This document shows, piece after piece, positions 6,345 through 15,127 of a DNA stretch of 20,099 nt. The stretch spans positions 1 through 20,099 of the forward strand of contig JAIVHA010000003.1 of the NCBI GenBank assembly GCA_020201295.1, written 5' to 3'. Each line of letters begins with the position of its first letter. Position 1 is the stretch's first letter. The notes beneath the pieces were generated by a model. The model was given only the letters and a program-made list of their open reading frames with translations. It was not told the origin of the DNA and ran no database searches. The position numbers and the translations under genes are program-made. The stretch comes from Lysobacteraceae bacterium. Lineage in GTDB: Bacteria > Pseudomonadota > Gammaproteobacteria > DSM-19610.

Positions 6345-8295
6345 AATACAATTGAACATGCTCTCTGGTCCAATGCTTGCTATGGGCATTACGGGAACCG
6401 CACGGCCGTGGAGGCGGAGGACCTGCGGGCGCTGCGGCCGGCCACCAGCGACACGGCCAGCCTGCTGCGTTATGTGCCGGGCGTCAGCCTGTATGGTGCC
6501 GGCGGCGTGTCCAGCCTGCCCGCCATACGCGGCCTGGCCGATGACCGACTGCGCATCAAGGTCGATGGCATGGACCTGGTCTCCGCCTGCGGCAATCACA
6601 TGAACCCGCCGCTCTCCTATATCGATCCGACCAGCGTGGAGTCCATCGAGGTGTTTGCCGGCATTGCGCCGGTCAGTTCCGGCGGCGACAGCATCGGCGG
6701 CACCATCCTGGTGAAATCCACCCCGCCGGAATTCGCCCGGCCGGGCGAAGGCACCCTGCGCAAGGGGGAGGTGGGGGCCTTCTATCGCAGCAACGGGGGC
6801 GCCTTTGGGGGACACCTGGCGGCCACGCTGGCCACGGAAACCCTGAGCCTGAATTACCATGGCGCCCATGCGCAATCGGATAACTACAAGGCCGGCGAGG
6901 ACTTCAAGCCGGCGGGGTTGGCCGCGGCGGGACGCGGCTGGCTGGCGGGCGACGAGGTCGGCTCCACCCTGTACAAGTCCACCAACCAGTCCCTCAGCCT
7001 GGGGCTGAAGCGGGATATCCACCTGCTCGAGTTCAAGGTCGGGGTGCAGGACATCCCCTACCAGGGCTGGCCGAACCAGCGCATGGACATGACCCGCAAC
7101 GACAGCACCCAGCTCAACCTGCGCTACGAAGGAGACTACGACTGGGGCACGCTGGAGGCGCGCGCCTACAGCGAACAGACGCGCCATGCCATGCAGTTCC
7201 ACGATGACAAGCTGTTCTGGTACGGTTCCAACAGCGGCGCACCCTTTCCCGATGGCGAGCCCTGCGAGCCCAGTCCCGGCATGAACGGCTGCGCCGCCGG
7301 CATGCCCATGGATACGGACGGGGACAACCGGGGCGCGCGGGTACAGGGCGAGATCCCGGTGTCCGAGCGGGACCGACGCCACCGCCTTCAATGCCGCCGA
7401 TCGCGACAGGACCGACCATAACCTGGACCTGGCCGCCCTGGCGCGCTTCACGCCCGACGAGGCGCGCACCATCGAGTTCGGCTACGCGCGCAAGACCCGT
7501 TCCCCCAACCTGTACGAGCGTTATGCCTGGTCCACGGGCGGCATGGCCATGCGCATGGTCAACTGGGCCGGCGACGGCAATGGCTACGTGGGTAATCTTG
7601 AGCTGGAGCCGGAGGTGGCCCATACCATCAGCGCCAGTCTTGCCTGGCATGACGCCGAACGGGAATCCTGGGAGTTGAAGGTTACGCCTTACTTCACCTA
7701 CGTCGAGGACTATATTGATGCGGAGCGCTGTTCCGGTGCAACCAGTGGGGATGCCTGCATTGAGGCGAACCTGACACGCACCGATGGTTTCGTGTACCTG
7801 CGCTTCGTCAACCAGTCGGCGCGGCTCTATGGGGTCGATGTCTCCGGGCATATGCCGCTGGGTCAAAGTGCCGGCTACGGTGACTTCACCGCCAGCGCCG
7901 TGCTCAATTACGTGCGTGGGGAAAACACCACCACCGATGACAACCTGTACAACATCATGCCCTTGAATGCCCGGCTGGCGGTGGAGCAGCGGGTGCGGCG
8001 CTGGACCAATACGGTCGAGGTCGAGCTGGTCGACGCCAAGACGCGCGTGTCCGCGGAAAGGAACGAAGTCGAAACCGGCGGCTACGGCCTGCTGCACCTG
8101 CGCAGCCGTCATGAATGGAAACAGGTGCGACTCGACATGGGGATCGAGAATGTCTTCGACCGCTTCTACAACCCGCCCCTGGGCGGGGCCTACCTGGGGC
8201 AGGGCAAGACCATGTCCGGCACCGGTGTCGACTGGGGCCTGCCAGTGCCCGGCATGGGCCGCTCCTTTTACGTCGGGATGACCGCGAAGTTCTGA
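6345..8295 (+). pseudogene. TonB-dependent outer-membrane receptor, 5'-truncated with an internal deletion and frameshift
   Basis: The frame beginning after a stop at 6342-6344 reads straight into a TonB plug domain: SDTASLLRYVPGVSLYGAG, SLPAIRGLADDRLRIKVDGM, CGNHMNPPLSYIDPTSVES. No signal peptide, TonB box or start codon with a leader is present. Barrel sequence follows to about 7371 (RVQGEIPVSERD), then the frame is lost. The next frame resumes with ATAFNAADRDRTDHNLDL, FGYARKTRSPNLYERYAWS and the rest of the barrel, ending in ...VGMTAKF at 8295 with the C-terminal Phe normal for outer-membrane barrels. Total coding length is about 650 codons; from family length I infer that a few tens of residues are missing at the junction. 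The CxNHMNPP plug motif recalls metal (copper-type) receptors, but the substrate is not established. Confidence 0.82.
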
Positions 8296-8382
8296 GTGCG
8301 CACGGTCGAGAACGGTCATTCCGGCGACTGCCGAAATCTGCTACCCTCACGCACTGTTTGAATGACAAAGGTGTGCGGCAGC

Positions 8383-9246
8383 ATGGCAGGCAAGGCAAAG
8401 AAATCCCGGCGCGAGCGCAAACTGGCCACCCAGGCCACGGTCAGTGGTAGCAGCTCCCGCGCTGCCGACCTGGCGGATCGCCATCGGCTCTACGAGCTTT
8501 CGGTGCAGAACGTGGAGGGCGAGTTCGAGTTCGTGGATGAAACCTACGAGAAGCTGCGGGGCCGCAAGGCCCGCATCCTGCGCGAGGATTTCTGCGGCAC
8601 GGCGGCCATGGCCTGCGAATGGGTGCGACAACGGGAAGATAACCGCGCCTATGCCGTGGACCTGGATGGCGAGGTGCTGGGGTGGGGGCGCGAACATAAT
8701 CTCGGGGCCCTGGACGGGAAGCAGGCGCAACGGGTGGAACTGATCCAGGACAATGTCCTGACCGCGCAGACCCCGCCGGTGGAGGTCATCCTCGCCATGA
8801 ACTTCAGCTACATGATTTTCGAAACCCGCGACAGCCTGCGCGCGTATTTCGCCAAGGCGCGTGAGAATCTGGCGGACGATGGCGTGTTGTTCCTCGATGC
8901 CTTCGGCGGCTATGACGCCTACAAGACCATGAAGGAACGCACCAAGCACGACGATTTCACCTATATCTGGGAACAGGCCAGCTACAATCCCATCGACAGC
9001 CATATGGTGTGCCACATCCATTTCGCTTTTCCCGATAAATCCAAAATGAAGCGGGCATTCACCTACGAATGGCGCTTGTGGACCCTGCCGGAATTGCAGG
9101 AACTGCTCAAGGAAGCGGGTTTCTCGAAGGTGACCGTCTACTGGCAGGGCTGGGACGAGGACGATGAGCCCGATGGTGACTTCCAGCCGGTAACAGAGGC
9201 CGATGCCGACCCGGGCTGGGTATGCTTCCTTTCGGCGGAGAAGTAG
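8383..9246 (+). CDS. Class I SAM-dependent methyltransferase, substrate unknown
   Basis: A 287-residue soluble protein. After a Lys/Arg-rich tail (residues 1-15, MAGKAKKSRRERK) comes a Rossmann methyltransferase: motif I as ILREDFCGTAAMACEW, the acidic strand end AYAVDLDGEVL, motif IV as VILAMNFSYMIFETRDSL, and later strands DGVLFLDAFGGYDAY and WTLPELQELLKEAGFSKV. It contains no second domain. An alternative ATG is at 8362; the ATG at 8383 is preferred because AAAGGTG lies 9-16 bases upstream, though the spacing is long. The gene stands alone, starting 88 bases after the TonB receptor remnant and converging on the GGDEF-EAL gene. The basic tail might contact RNA or ribosomes; that is a guess. 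Confidence 0.78.
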   Translation: MAGKAKKSRRERKLATQATVSGSSSRAADLADRHRLYELSVQNVEGEFEFVDETYEKLRGRKARILREDFCGTAAMACEWVRQREDNRAYAVDLDGEVLGWGREHNLGALDGKQAQRVELIQDNVLTAQTPPVEVILAMNFSYMIFETRDSLRAYFAKARENLADDGVLFLDAFGGYDAYKTMKERTKHDDFTYIWEQASYNPIDSHMVCHIHFAFPDKSKMKRAFTYEWRLWTLPELQELLKEAGFSKVTVYWQGWDEDDEPDGDFQPVTEADADPGWVCFLSAEK

Positions 9247-9248
9247 TC

Positions 9249-9266
9249 AGGCCGCGTTCGCGGCTT
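9249..9266. terminator. Small GC hairpin between convergent genes
   Basis: GCCGC (9251-9255) pairs with GCGGC (9260-9264) around GTTC, extended by G-T and A-T pairs. It occupies the 21-base gap between the methyltransferase stop and the stop of the convergent gene. The T-tract is missing on both sides, so terminator activity is uncertain. Confidence 0.35.
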
Positions 9267-9267
9267 A

Positions 9268-11670
9268 CTACCGGGCGGTGACCTGTCGTTCCAATATCGG
9301 AGCGAAGTCGTTTGATTGTGCCTCCAGGCTTGCCAGGGCCTGCCGCAGCGGCGTGGGCTGGTGAATGCCGTAGCCCTGGCCGAAATCCACGCCTAGCCGG
9401 CGAAGCAGAACGGCGGTGCGTCGATCCTCCACGTATTCCGCCACGGTCTGAATACCCATTACATGGCCCACGCGGTTGATGGCCTCCACCAGGGCCAGAT
9501 TGGTCTCATTCCCGCGGATATCGCGTACGAAATCGCCATCCATCTTCACTATGTCCACGGGCAGGTTCTTCAGGTAGGAGAAGGAGCTCACGCCGCTGCC
9601 GAAATCATCCAAAGCGATGCGACAACCCCGGTCCTTGAGGCGGGTGATCACCTCGATGGCGCGCCCCAGGTTGGCGATGGCCGAGGTTTCGGTGATTTCG
9701 AAACACAGCCAGCCCGGGTCGATATTCAGTTCCGCCAGCTGATTGAGGACAAAATCCAGGAACTGTTCGTCGCACAAGGATTGAGCAGACAGGTTGATGG
9801 ATACCCAGTCACCGGCTTGCAGGAATGTGGCACGTTGGCCGGCCAGCACCTGCAGGGTATTGCGAATCACCCAGCGGTCGACCTGCCCCATGAGGTTGTA
9901 GCGTTCCGCCGCGGGAATGAAAGACATGGGTGGGACCAGCTTGCCTTCCAGATCGAGCATGCGCACCAGGATCTCGCCACAGCGCGCGCGGTGGCCGCGT
10001 TGCAATGGCGCTATGGCCTGGTAGTAAAGCGTAAATCGACCCTCTTCCAGGGCGCTGTTGATATGGTGTACCCACTGCATTTCCCCATGTCGGCGGGCGA
10101 TGTCGACATCGTCGGGACGGTAGAGGTGGATGCGGTTGCGGCCGGCCTCCTTGGCCAGGTAGCAGGCACTGTCGGCGGTGCTGAACAGCTCCTGCAGGTT
10201 GCCGGAGGCGCGGTCGATGGGTACCACGCCCATGGAGAAACGGGTGGCGAAACGTTTATCTTCCCAGATAAAGGGCATGGCCTGCATTTCCTCGCGGATG
10301 CGTTCCACCATGCGCAGAGTGCCCTCGGCGTCGTTGTTGCGGATCAGGATGGCGAATTCGTCGCCACCCAGCCGCGCCACCGTGTCTTCATCGCGCAGGC
10401 GGCTGGATAGCGCGCCGGCCACCCGTTTCAGTTGTTCATCACCGGCCAGGTGACCACAGGTGTCGTTGATGACCTTGAACTGATCCATGTCGATAAAACA
10501 CAGCCAGGATTCCCGGCCATGGCGCTGGGCATCCTCCAGGGCGCGGCTGACCCGGGCCTCGAATTCGCGCCGGTTGAGCAGGCCGGTGAGCTCGTCGTGG
10601 CGGGCCTGGTAGGACAGCTGGCTGGCCAGGCTGCGCATCTGGGTGACATCGCGGAACACCAGGATGGCGCCCAGCTGCCTGTGATCCCGGTCATGGATGG
10701 GGGATGCCGTGTATTCCACCGCCAGGTCATTGCCGTCGTCGCGATGCAGGATGGCCTTGTCGTCGGAGGTGACCAGGCCGCTGCGGCGCAGCACCTGCGC
10801 CATGGGATCCAGCAGGCTGGCAGGTTCCCCTTCCGGTGACAGGTGCAGCACCTCGGCCACGGGCTTGCCCAGGACCTGCTCTGTATGGCAGCCCAGCAGG
10901 GAGGCCGCGGCGGCGTTCAGTTCCTCCACTTCACCCCGCAGGTTGGTGCAGATCACCCCTTCCCCGATGGAGTGCAGGGTCACCTGGGCGTGCTCCTTGG
11001 CATTGAACAGCCGGCGCTCGGAGTCCAGTGCCTGGCGCTGCACATAGCGGGCGATGAACAGGCTTACCAGGATGAAGCCCGCCGCCAGGCCCAGCATGAT
11101 GGTCAGGGTACGGTCGAATTCGGCGTGCGTTTCCTCGGCGGTGGTGCGGGCCAGGTCCTTCTGGTAATCCGCCAGTTCGGTCAGCACGGTAAAGGTGCGG
11201 TCCTGGCCGGGCATGATCTCTTCCTTCAGGGAACGGCGCGCCTCCTCGTGGTTACCGGCGCTGATGTGATGGGCCACTTCCCGCTGGGACGGGGCCACCT
11301 GCGCCGTCAGTGCCTGCTGCAGATCCAGTAAACGCCGTTCAACGGGGCTCAGGGGCAGTTGCAGGATGGCTTCGCGGGCGGCCACGAACTGGCTGCCGTA
11401 GGCGTTGAACTGCATCCATTCCGCATCCTGTTCGAAAGGATCATCCAGCAGCAGCATGCGGTAGAGGTTGATGGTGCGCTCGCGGCCCGCGTAGCGCATC
11501 TCGGAAACCAGCTCGATCTTGAGGTTGTTGATATGGACGAGCTGATCCAGGCGCTGCTGGCTGTTTTCCACCATGCGTACGCCGATGAGAAACAGGGCCA
11601 CCATCAATACCACCACCAGGCTGAAGCCTAGGGCCACGACATTTTTGGTGTTGGTGAGATGCAACTTCAT
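9268..11670 (-). CDS. Membrane PAS-GGDEF-EAL protein (cyclic-di-GMP turnover)
   Basis: An 800-residue inner-membrane protein. TM1 at about 11-33, a periplasmic helical bundle (34-188), TM2 at about 189-208, a PAS domain (225-345, ending in GAILVFRDVTQ), GGDEF (350-515) and EAL (535-785). The cyclase motif ARLGGDEF (435-439) is intact, with an inhibitory site R426-D-E-D429 at the correct distance. The phosphodiesterase motif is EILVR (566-570), with INLSAQSL, FEITETS, ALDDFGSG, VKMDGDF and QTVAEYVED all present. Both activities are therefore plausible, so it could make or degrade cyclic di-GMP. It is the last gene of a three-gene operon, starting six bases after the GAF-GGDEF stop. The convergent methyltransferase ends 21 bases from its stop. 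Confidence 0.93.
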   Translation of the reverse strand: MKLHLTNTKNVVALGFSLVVVLMVALFLIGVRMVENSQQRLDQLVHINNLKIELVSEMRYAGRERTINLYRMLLLDDPFEQDAEWMQFNAYGSQFVAAREAILQLPLSPVERRLLDLQQALTAQVAPSQREVAHHISAGNHEEARRSLKEEIMPGQDRTFTVLTELADYQKDLARTTAEETHAEFDRTLTIMLGLAAGFILVSLFIARYVQRQALDSERRLFNAKEHAQVTLHSIGEGVICTNLRGEVEELNAAAASLLGCHTEQVLGKPVAEVLHLSPEGEPASLLDPMAQVLRRSGLVTSDDKAILHRDDGNDLAVEYTASPIHDRDHRQLGAILVFRDVTQMRSLASQLSYQARHDELTGLLNRREFEARVSRALEDAQRHGRESWLCFIDMDQFKVINDTCGHLAGDEQLKRVAGALSSRLRDEDTVARLGGDEFAILIRNNDAEGTLRMVERIREEMQAMPFIWEDKRFATRFSMGVVPIDRASGNLQELFSTADSACYLAKEAGRNRIHLYRPDDVDIARRHGEMQWVHHINSALEEGRFTLYYQAIAPLQRGHRARCGEILVRMLDLEGKLVPPMSFIPAAERYNLMGQVDRWVIRNTLQVLAGQRATFLQAGDWVSINLSAQSLCDEQFLDFVLNQLAELNIDPGWLCFEITETSAIANLGRAIEVITRLKDRGCRIALDDFGSGVSSFSYLKNLPVDIVKMDGDFVRDIRGNETNLALVEAINRVGHVMGIQTVAEYVEDRRTAVLLRRLGVDFGQGYGIHQPTPLRQALASLEAQSNDFAPILERQVTAR

Positions 11671-11676
11671 GGAGGC

Positions 11677-12864
11677 TCAGCTGGACCGGTGCAGACTGGT
11701 GTAGCACTGACTTTGGTCGCGGCCGCAGGCCTTTCCGTAGTACAGGGCCTGGTCTGCCTGGCGCAGCAGGTGTTCCAGACGATCCGTCTGAGCTGCCATC
11801 TCCGCATCGAGGGTGGCGATACCAATGGAGGCGGTGATGCGCAAGGACTGCTCACCGGCATTCAGTTGTAATGCGCGCAGTGAATCCAGGATGCGCGTGG
11901 CCATTTGCCGGGCACCGTCTTCGTCGGTGTTGGCCAGGGCCAGTACGAATTCCTCGCCGCCGAAGCGGGCCAGGATGTCGCCATCACGGATCTGTGCCTT
12001 GAGCAGTGCGGCGGCGATCTGCAGCATCCGGTCGCCCATGTCATGACCGTGGGAATCGTTGATGAGTTTGAAATGGTCCAGGTCGACCATCAGCAGGCTG
12101 AAGGCATGGCCGTGGCGTGTAGACAGGGCCAGGGCGCTGGCGGCCTCGGCAAAAAAGAAGCGGCGATTGTGCAGTCCGGTCAATTCATCGACGATGGACA
12201 ACTGGTGGTAACGACGCTTGAGTTCTTCCGCTTCGTCCAGGGCTTGTTCCAATTCCCGGGTGCGGTTGCGGATCTCCTCCTCCATGCGGTGATAATAGCG
12301 CCAGTTGGCCAGGATCTGGGCGAGGAAGCCGGCGAATACCTGGAGCAGGCGTTCGTGTCCTTCATGGAAAAAGCGGGTGTGGGGATGGGATGCATTCACC
12401 ACGCCAAGCACCCGGCCGTTGAGGCAGACCGGAACGCAGATCAGGGAGCCGATATTCCCGGCGGTGAATTGCTTGTCCGGTGGCAGAAAGCGGCTCTCCG
12501 TAGGACAGTCGCGGCAGTGCTGCAGACGTCCGGTCTCTGCCGCCATGCCGATGATGCCCTGGCCGAGTCGAAAGACCATGGGTTTGCGCCCGGCTCGTTC
12601 GCGCGCCACGGTGGATTCCAGCAGGTCTTGCCAGTCCAGTCCGCTGGCGCACACCAGCGCTTCATCCTCGAGCAGGAAGATGGAGCAGCGTTCTAGGTCG
12701 TGGTTTTCCATCAATACCTGCATCGCTCCACGCAGCAGGCTGGTTTCATCGGCCTGCTGGAAGGACAGGGTAGACAGGCCGCGCAGGGCGGACAGGTCGT
12801 TCACCAGGCGCATGAAGCGCTGGCTCAGCTCCTGGTAGGCCTCGACGAAGGGTGTGCTGCCCAT
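11677..12864 (-). CDS. GAF-GGDEF diguanylate cyclase
   Basis: A 395-residue soluble enzyme expected to make cyclic di-GMP from GTP. N-terminal helix (1-35), GAF sensor domain (about 35-190, with GQGIIGMAAETG and LICVPVCLNGRVLGVVNAS), a coiled-coil linker (about 193-220, EEEIRNRTRELEQALDEAEE) and GGDEF (221-390). The active motif is ARFGGEEFVL (302-306), and the inhibitory site R293-D-G-D296 is correctly spaced. The GAF domain holds Cys60, Cys117, Cys120 and Cys143; C-R-D-C at 117-120 could bind a metal or sense redox state, which is inference. ATG 12864 was chosen because GGGGAG precedes it, and it lies one base after the HDOD gene stop. An in-frame upstream extension to 12954 overlaps that gene and is unlikely. 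Confidence 0.92.
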   Translation of the reverse strand: MGSTPFVEAYQELSQRFMRLVNDLSALRGLSTLSFQQADETSLLRGAMQVLMENHDLERCSIFLLEDEALVCASGLDWQDLLESTVARERAGRKPMVFRLGQGIIGMAAETGRLQHCRDCPTESRFLPPDKQFTAGNIGSLICVPVCLNGRVLGVVNASHPHTRFFHEGHERLLQVFAGFLAQILANWRYYHRMEEEIRNRTRELEQALDEAEELKRRYHQLSIVDELTGLHNRRFFFAEAASALALSTRHGHAFSLLMVDLDHFKLINDSHGHDMGDRMLQIAAALLKAQIRDGDILARFGGEEFVLALANTDEDGARQMATRILDSLRALQLNAGEQSLRITASIGIATLDAEMAAQTDRLEHLLRQADQALYYGKACGRDQSQCYTSLHRSS

Positions 12865-12865
12865 C

Positions 12866-13759
12866 CTATGCTCCCCTTCCCGCCAGGGTCCGTGCCAGGG
12901 AAAGGGTTTGTTCGCTTTTGCTGCGCAAGCGCTCCAGTGCGGCGGACACGGCATTCTCAGGCAGATCCAGTACGTTATGGCTGGTGATCAGGTCCGGTAC
13001 GCCTTCGGATTCCATGGTGCAGTACTCCTTACGTACCAGGAGGCTGCAGTAACCGATCAGGCACACTGCGCGCCAGCCCTCGCCGCGATAATGGTAGTCA
13101 TGATGGTGACTGATAATGTGCAGAATCCTTTCAGGCAGATGCCACTTATGACCGAGGATCACTCCGGCCTCGCTGGCCCGGAAGCCGATGATGTCGCGTT
13201 GCAGTGCCTCCAGTGGTGTGGCCGGACTGGCCTCGGCCTGACGCAGTACCGCACATACCTGTTTGGGAAAACAGTTGGCCAGTATCAGGTCGCCGAGGTT
13301 GTGCAGCAGGCCACCGAGGAACAGATACTCGTTGGCACCGGGTTCCAGGTTCGCCTGCGAGGCGAGCTGGCTGGCCAGGGTCGATGTGAGCATGGCCTGG
13401 CACCAGTAGTGGTCGAGCGGAAAGGCGGGACAGGCGCGGGTATCGAAGGGGGCACTGAGGGCGATACCCAGGGACAGGCTTTTCACCAGGTTCAGCCCCA
13501 GCACCCGGATGATGGCGGTGGAGAGGTCGTAGATCGGTTCGCGCTGGCTGAAATAGGCGGAGTTCGCCACCCCGATCAGGCGGGCCGTCAGGCCCGGATC
13601 CTGCTCGATGGTCCGGCACAGACGGTTGATATCGATCTCCTCCCGGTTCAGCTCCAGCAACAGTTGCTGGGCCACGGGCGCGAGGGGCGGCAGGTGCGGG
13701 AGTTCCTGGATGCGGGCGCGAGGATTGTCCGGATTTTCGGATTCGGGTGTGGTGCTCAT
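12866..13759 (-). CDS. HDOD-domain signalling protein
   Basis: A 297-residue cytoplasmic protein with one HDOD domain at about residues 18-215: LPHLPPLAPVAQQLLLEL at the start, IEQDPGLTARLIGVANSAYF, TAIIRVLGLNLVKSLSLGIA, and FLGGLLHNLGDLILANCFP. The family usually has HD-like pairs at this point and here it reads His-Asn, so hydrolase activity is not expected; HDOD proteins commonly act as regulatory adaptors. Downstream is a His cluster SHHHDYHYRGEGW (217-229). ATG 13759 follows a strong ribosome site GGAGGAAGGG, and a longer upstream frame is not needed. It is the first gene of the operon with the GAF-GGDEF and GGDEF-EAL genes, so it probably feeds into cyclic-di-GMP control. No clear promoter was found in the 175 bases between it and nadC. 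Confidence 0.9.
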   Translation of the reverse strand: MSTTPESENPDNPRARIQELPHLPPLAPVAQQLLLELNREEIDINRLCRTIEQDPGLTARLIGVANSAYFSQREPIYDLSTAIIRVLGLNLVKSLSLGIALSAPFDTRACPAFPLDHYWCQAMLTSTLASQLASQANLEPGANEYLFLGGLLHNLGDLILANCFPKQVCAVLRQAEASPATPLEALQRDIIGFRASEAGVILGHKWHLPERILHIISHHHDYHYRGEGWRAVCLIGYCSLLVRKEYCTMESEGVPDLITSHNVLDLPENAVSAALERLRSKSEQTLSLARTLAGRGA

Positions 13760-13934
13760 GCCCTTCCTCCTGTCCGGCCCGTTGGCACGGGGTGGCCCCA
13801 TTCGGGATGGTTGTTGAGTATTTCCACTAAATCAGTCACTTAAAAGTAATCGAATGGCCGGTGGGATATGCAGGGGTTAGCGTCCGGCCGGGGGAAATAT
13901 TTACCGTGTTTCCGGATATATGGAGAGTAGGGGG

Positions 13935-14771
13935 TCAGGCGAAGCGCATGGAGAGGTCCAGGGCCTTCACATCCTTGGTCAGGCCGCCCACGGAAACGAA
14001 ATCCACCCCGGTGGCGGCGATGGCGCGTACCGTTTCCAGGCTTACGCCGCCGGAGGCTTCCAGCTTCGCCCGGCCTGCGGTGAGGGCTACCGCCGCTTCC
14101 AGGTCGGCCCGGGTGAAGTTGTCCAGCAGCAGGATGTCGGCGCCGGCTTCCAGGGCCTCGCGCACCTGGTCGAGATCCTCCACTTCCACCTCCACGGCCA
14201 GGCCGGTGCCCAGGGCCCGGGCCGCCCGTACCGCGGCGTCGACGGAGCCGGCGGCGGCGATATGGTTTTCCTTGATGAGGATGCCGTCATAGAGACCGGT
14301 GCGGTGGTTGTGGCAGCCGCCGGTGCGCACGGCGTATTTCTGTGCCAGGCGCAGGCCGGGGAGGGTCTTGCGGGTGTCGAGGATGCGTACCGGCAGTCCC
14401 GCCACAGCCTCGGCATAGCGCCGTGCCAGGGTGGCCGTGCCGGATAGGGTCTGCAGGAAGTTCAGGGCGCTACGCTCGCCGGTGAGCAGGGCGCGGGCCG
14501 GGCCCTCCAGACGGCACAGCACCTGGTCGGGTACCACGGCATCACCGTCATGGGCTTGCCAATGCACCCGCACCGACTCGTCCAGGCACTGGAATACGGC
14601 ATTGAACCAGGCACTGCCGCACAGCACCGCCGCCTCGCGGCTGATGACATGGGCCTGGCCGCGGGCGTCTTCCTGGATCAGGCGCGCGGTGACATCGCCC
14701 GTGCCCACATCCTCGGCCAGGGCCGCGTGCACGGCCTGCAGGATCTGCTGGTCGAGGGCCTCCAGCAGCAC
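13935..14771 (-). CDS. nadC: Nicotinate-nucleotide pyrophosphorylase (quinolinate phosphoribosyltransferase)
   Basis: Converts quinolinate and PRPP to nicotinate mononucleotide, CO2 and pyrophosphate in de novo NAD synthesis. It has 278 residues, the normal length. Signatures in order are EDVGTGDVTARLI, the segment LLTGERSALNFLQTLSGTAT, the active-site region RILDTRKTLPGLRLAQKYAV with RTGGCHNHRTGLYDGILIKENHI, LAVEVEVEDLDQVREALEAG, DILLLDNF, and the phosphate-binding end KLEASGGVSLETVRAIAATG then DFVSVGGLT. The start is GTG 14771, sharing one base with the TAG stop of the FKBP gene, so translation is probably coupled. nadA and nadB are not in the window. Confidence 0.96.
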   Translation of the reverse strand: MLLEALDQQILQAVHAALAEDVGTGDVTARLIQEDARGQAHVISREAAVLCGSAWFNAVFQCLDESVRVHWQAHDGDAVVPDQVLCRLEGPARALLTGERSALNFLQTLSGTATLARRYAEAVAGLPVRILDTRKTLPGLRLAQKYAVRTGGCHNHRTGLYDGILIKENHIAAAGSVDAAVRAARALGTGLAVEVEVEDLDQVREALEAGADILLLDNFTRADLEAAVALTAGRAKLEASGGVSLETVRAIAATGVDFVSVGGLTKDVKALDLSMRFA

Positions 14772-15124
14772 TATTCGGAGATCTCCAGCAGCTCCACCTC
14801 GAAGATCAGGGTGGCATTGGGCGGGATCACGCCGCCGGCACCGGCGGCGCCATAGCCCAGCTCCGGTGGAATGGTCAGCTTGCGCGTGCCGCCCACCTTC
14901 ATGCCTTTCACACCCTCGTCCCAGCCGGCGATGACGAACCGGCAGTCGAGGGGGAAGCTGAAGGGATCGTTACGGTCGCGGCTGGAATCGAACTTGGAAC
15001 CGTCTTCCAGCCAGCCGGTATAGTGCACGGTCACGGTCTGGCCGCTACCGGTGGCCTCCTGGCCGTCGCCGAGGCCGAGGTCTTCATACTGCAGGCCGGA
15101 ATCCGTGGTGATGGTCTGGGGCAT
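14771..15124 (-). CDS. FKBP-type peptidyl-prolyl cis-trans isomerase
   Basis: A 117-residue single-domain FKBP that speeds proline isomerisation during folding. No signal peptide is visible, so it is cytoplasmic. Conserved residues include VTVHYTGWLEDGSKFDSS, FPLDCRFVIAGWDEGVKGMK, GGTRKLTIPPELGYGAAGAG and IPPNATLIFEVELLEI; the aromatic pocket residues (Tyr, Phe, Trp, Tyr) are all present. ATG 15124 lies three bases after the agcS stop, with GGAG upstream. Its stop overlaps the nadC GTG start. There is no obvious functional link to its neighbours beyond shared transcription. Confidence 0.95.
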   Translation of the reverse strand: MPQTITTDSGLQYEDLGLGDGQEATGSGQTVTVHYTGWLEDGSKFDSSRDRNDPFSFPLDCRFVIAGWDEGVKGMKVGGTRKLTIPPELGYGAAGAGGVIPPNATLIFEVELLEISE

Positions 15125-15127
15125 GGG

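Noticed and set aside
6039..7472. 477-residue minus-strand open frame opposite the TonB receptor and thioredoxin-like gene
   Set aside because: It has no family motif and its composition is that of an antisense shadow of GC-rich coding sequence. The plus strand carries clear receptor signatures.
7114..8319. 401-residue minus-strand open frame opposite the receptor 3' half
   Set aside because: It lies antisense to conserved barrel sequence and contains no recognisable domain.
13856..13889. GGCCGG...CCGGCC inverted repeat downstream of nadC
   Set aside because: The loop is 22 bases and no T-run follows on the minus strand. It is likely chance in GC-rich DNA.
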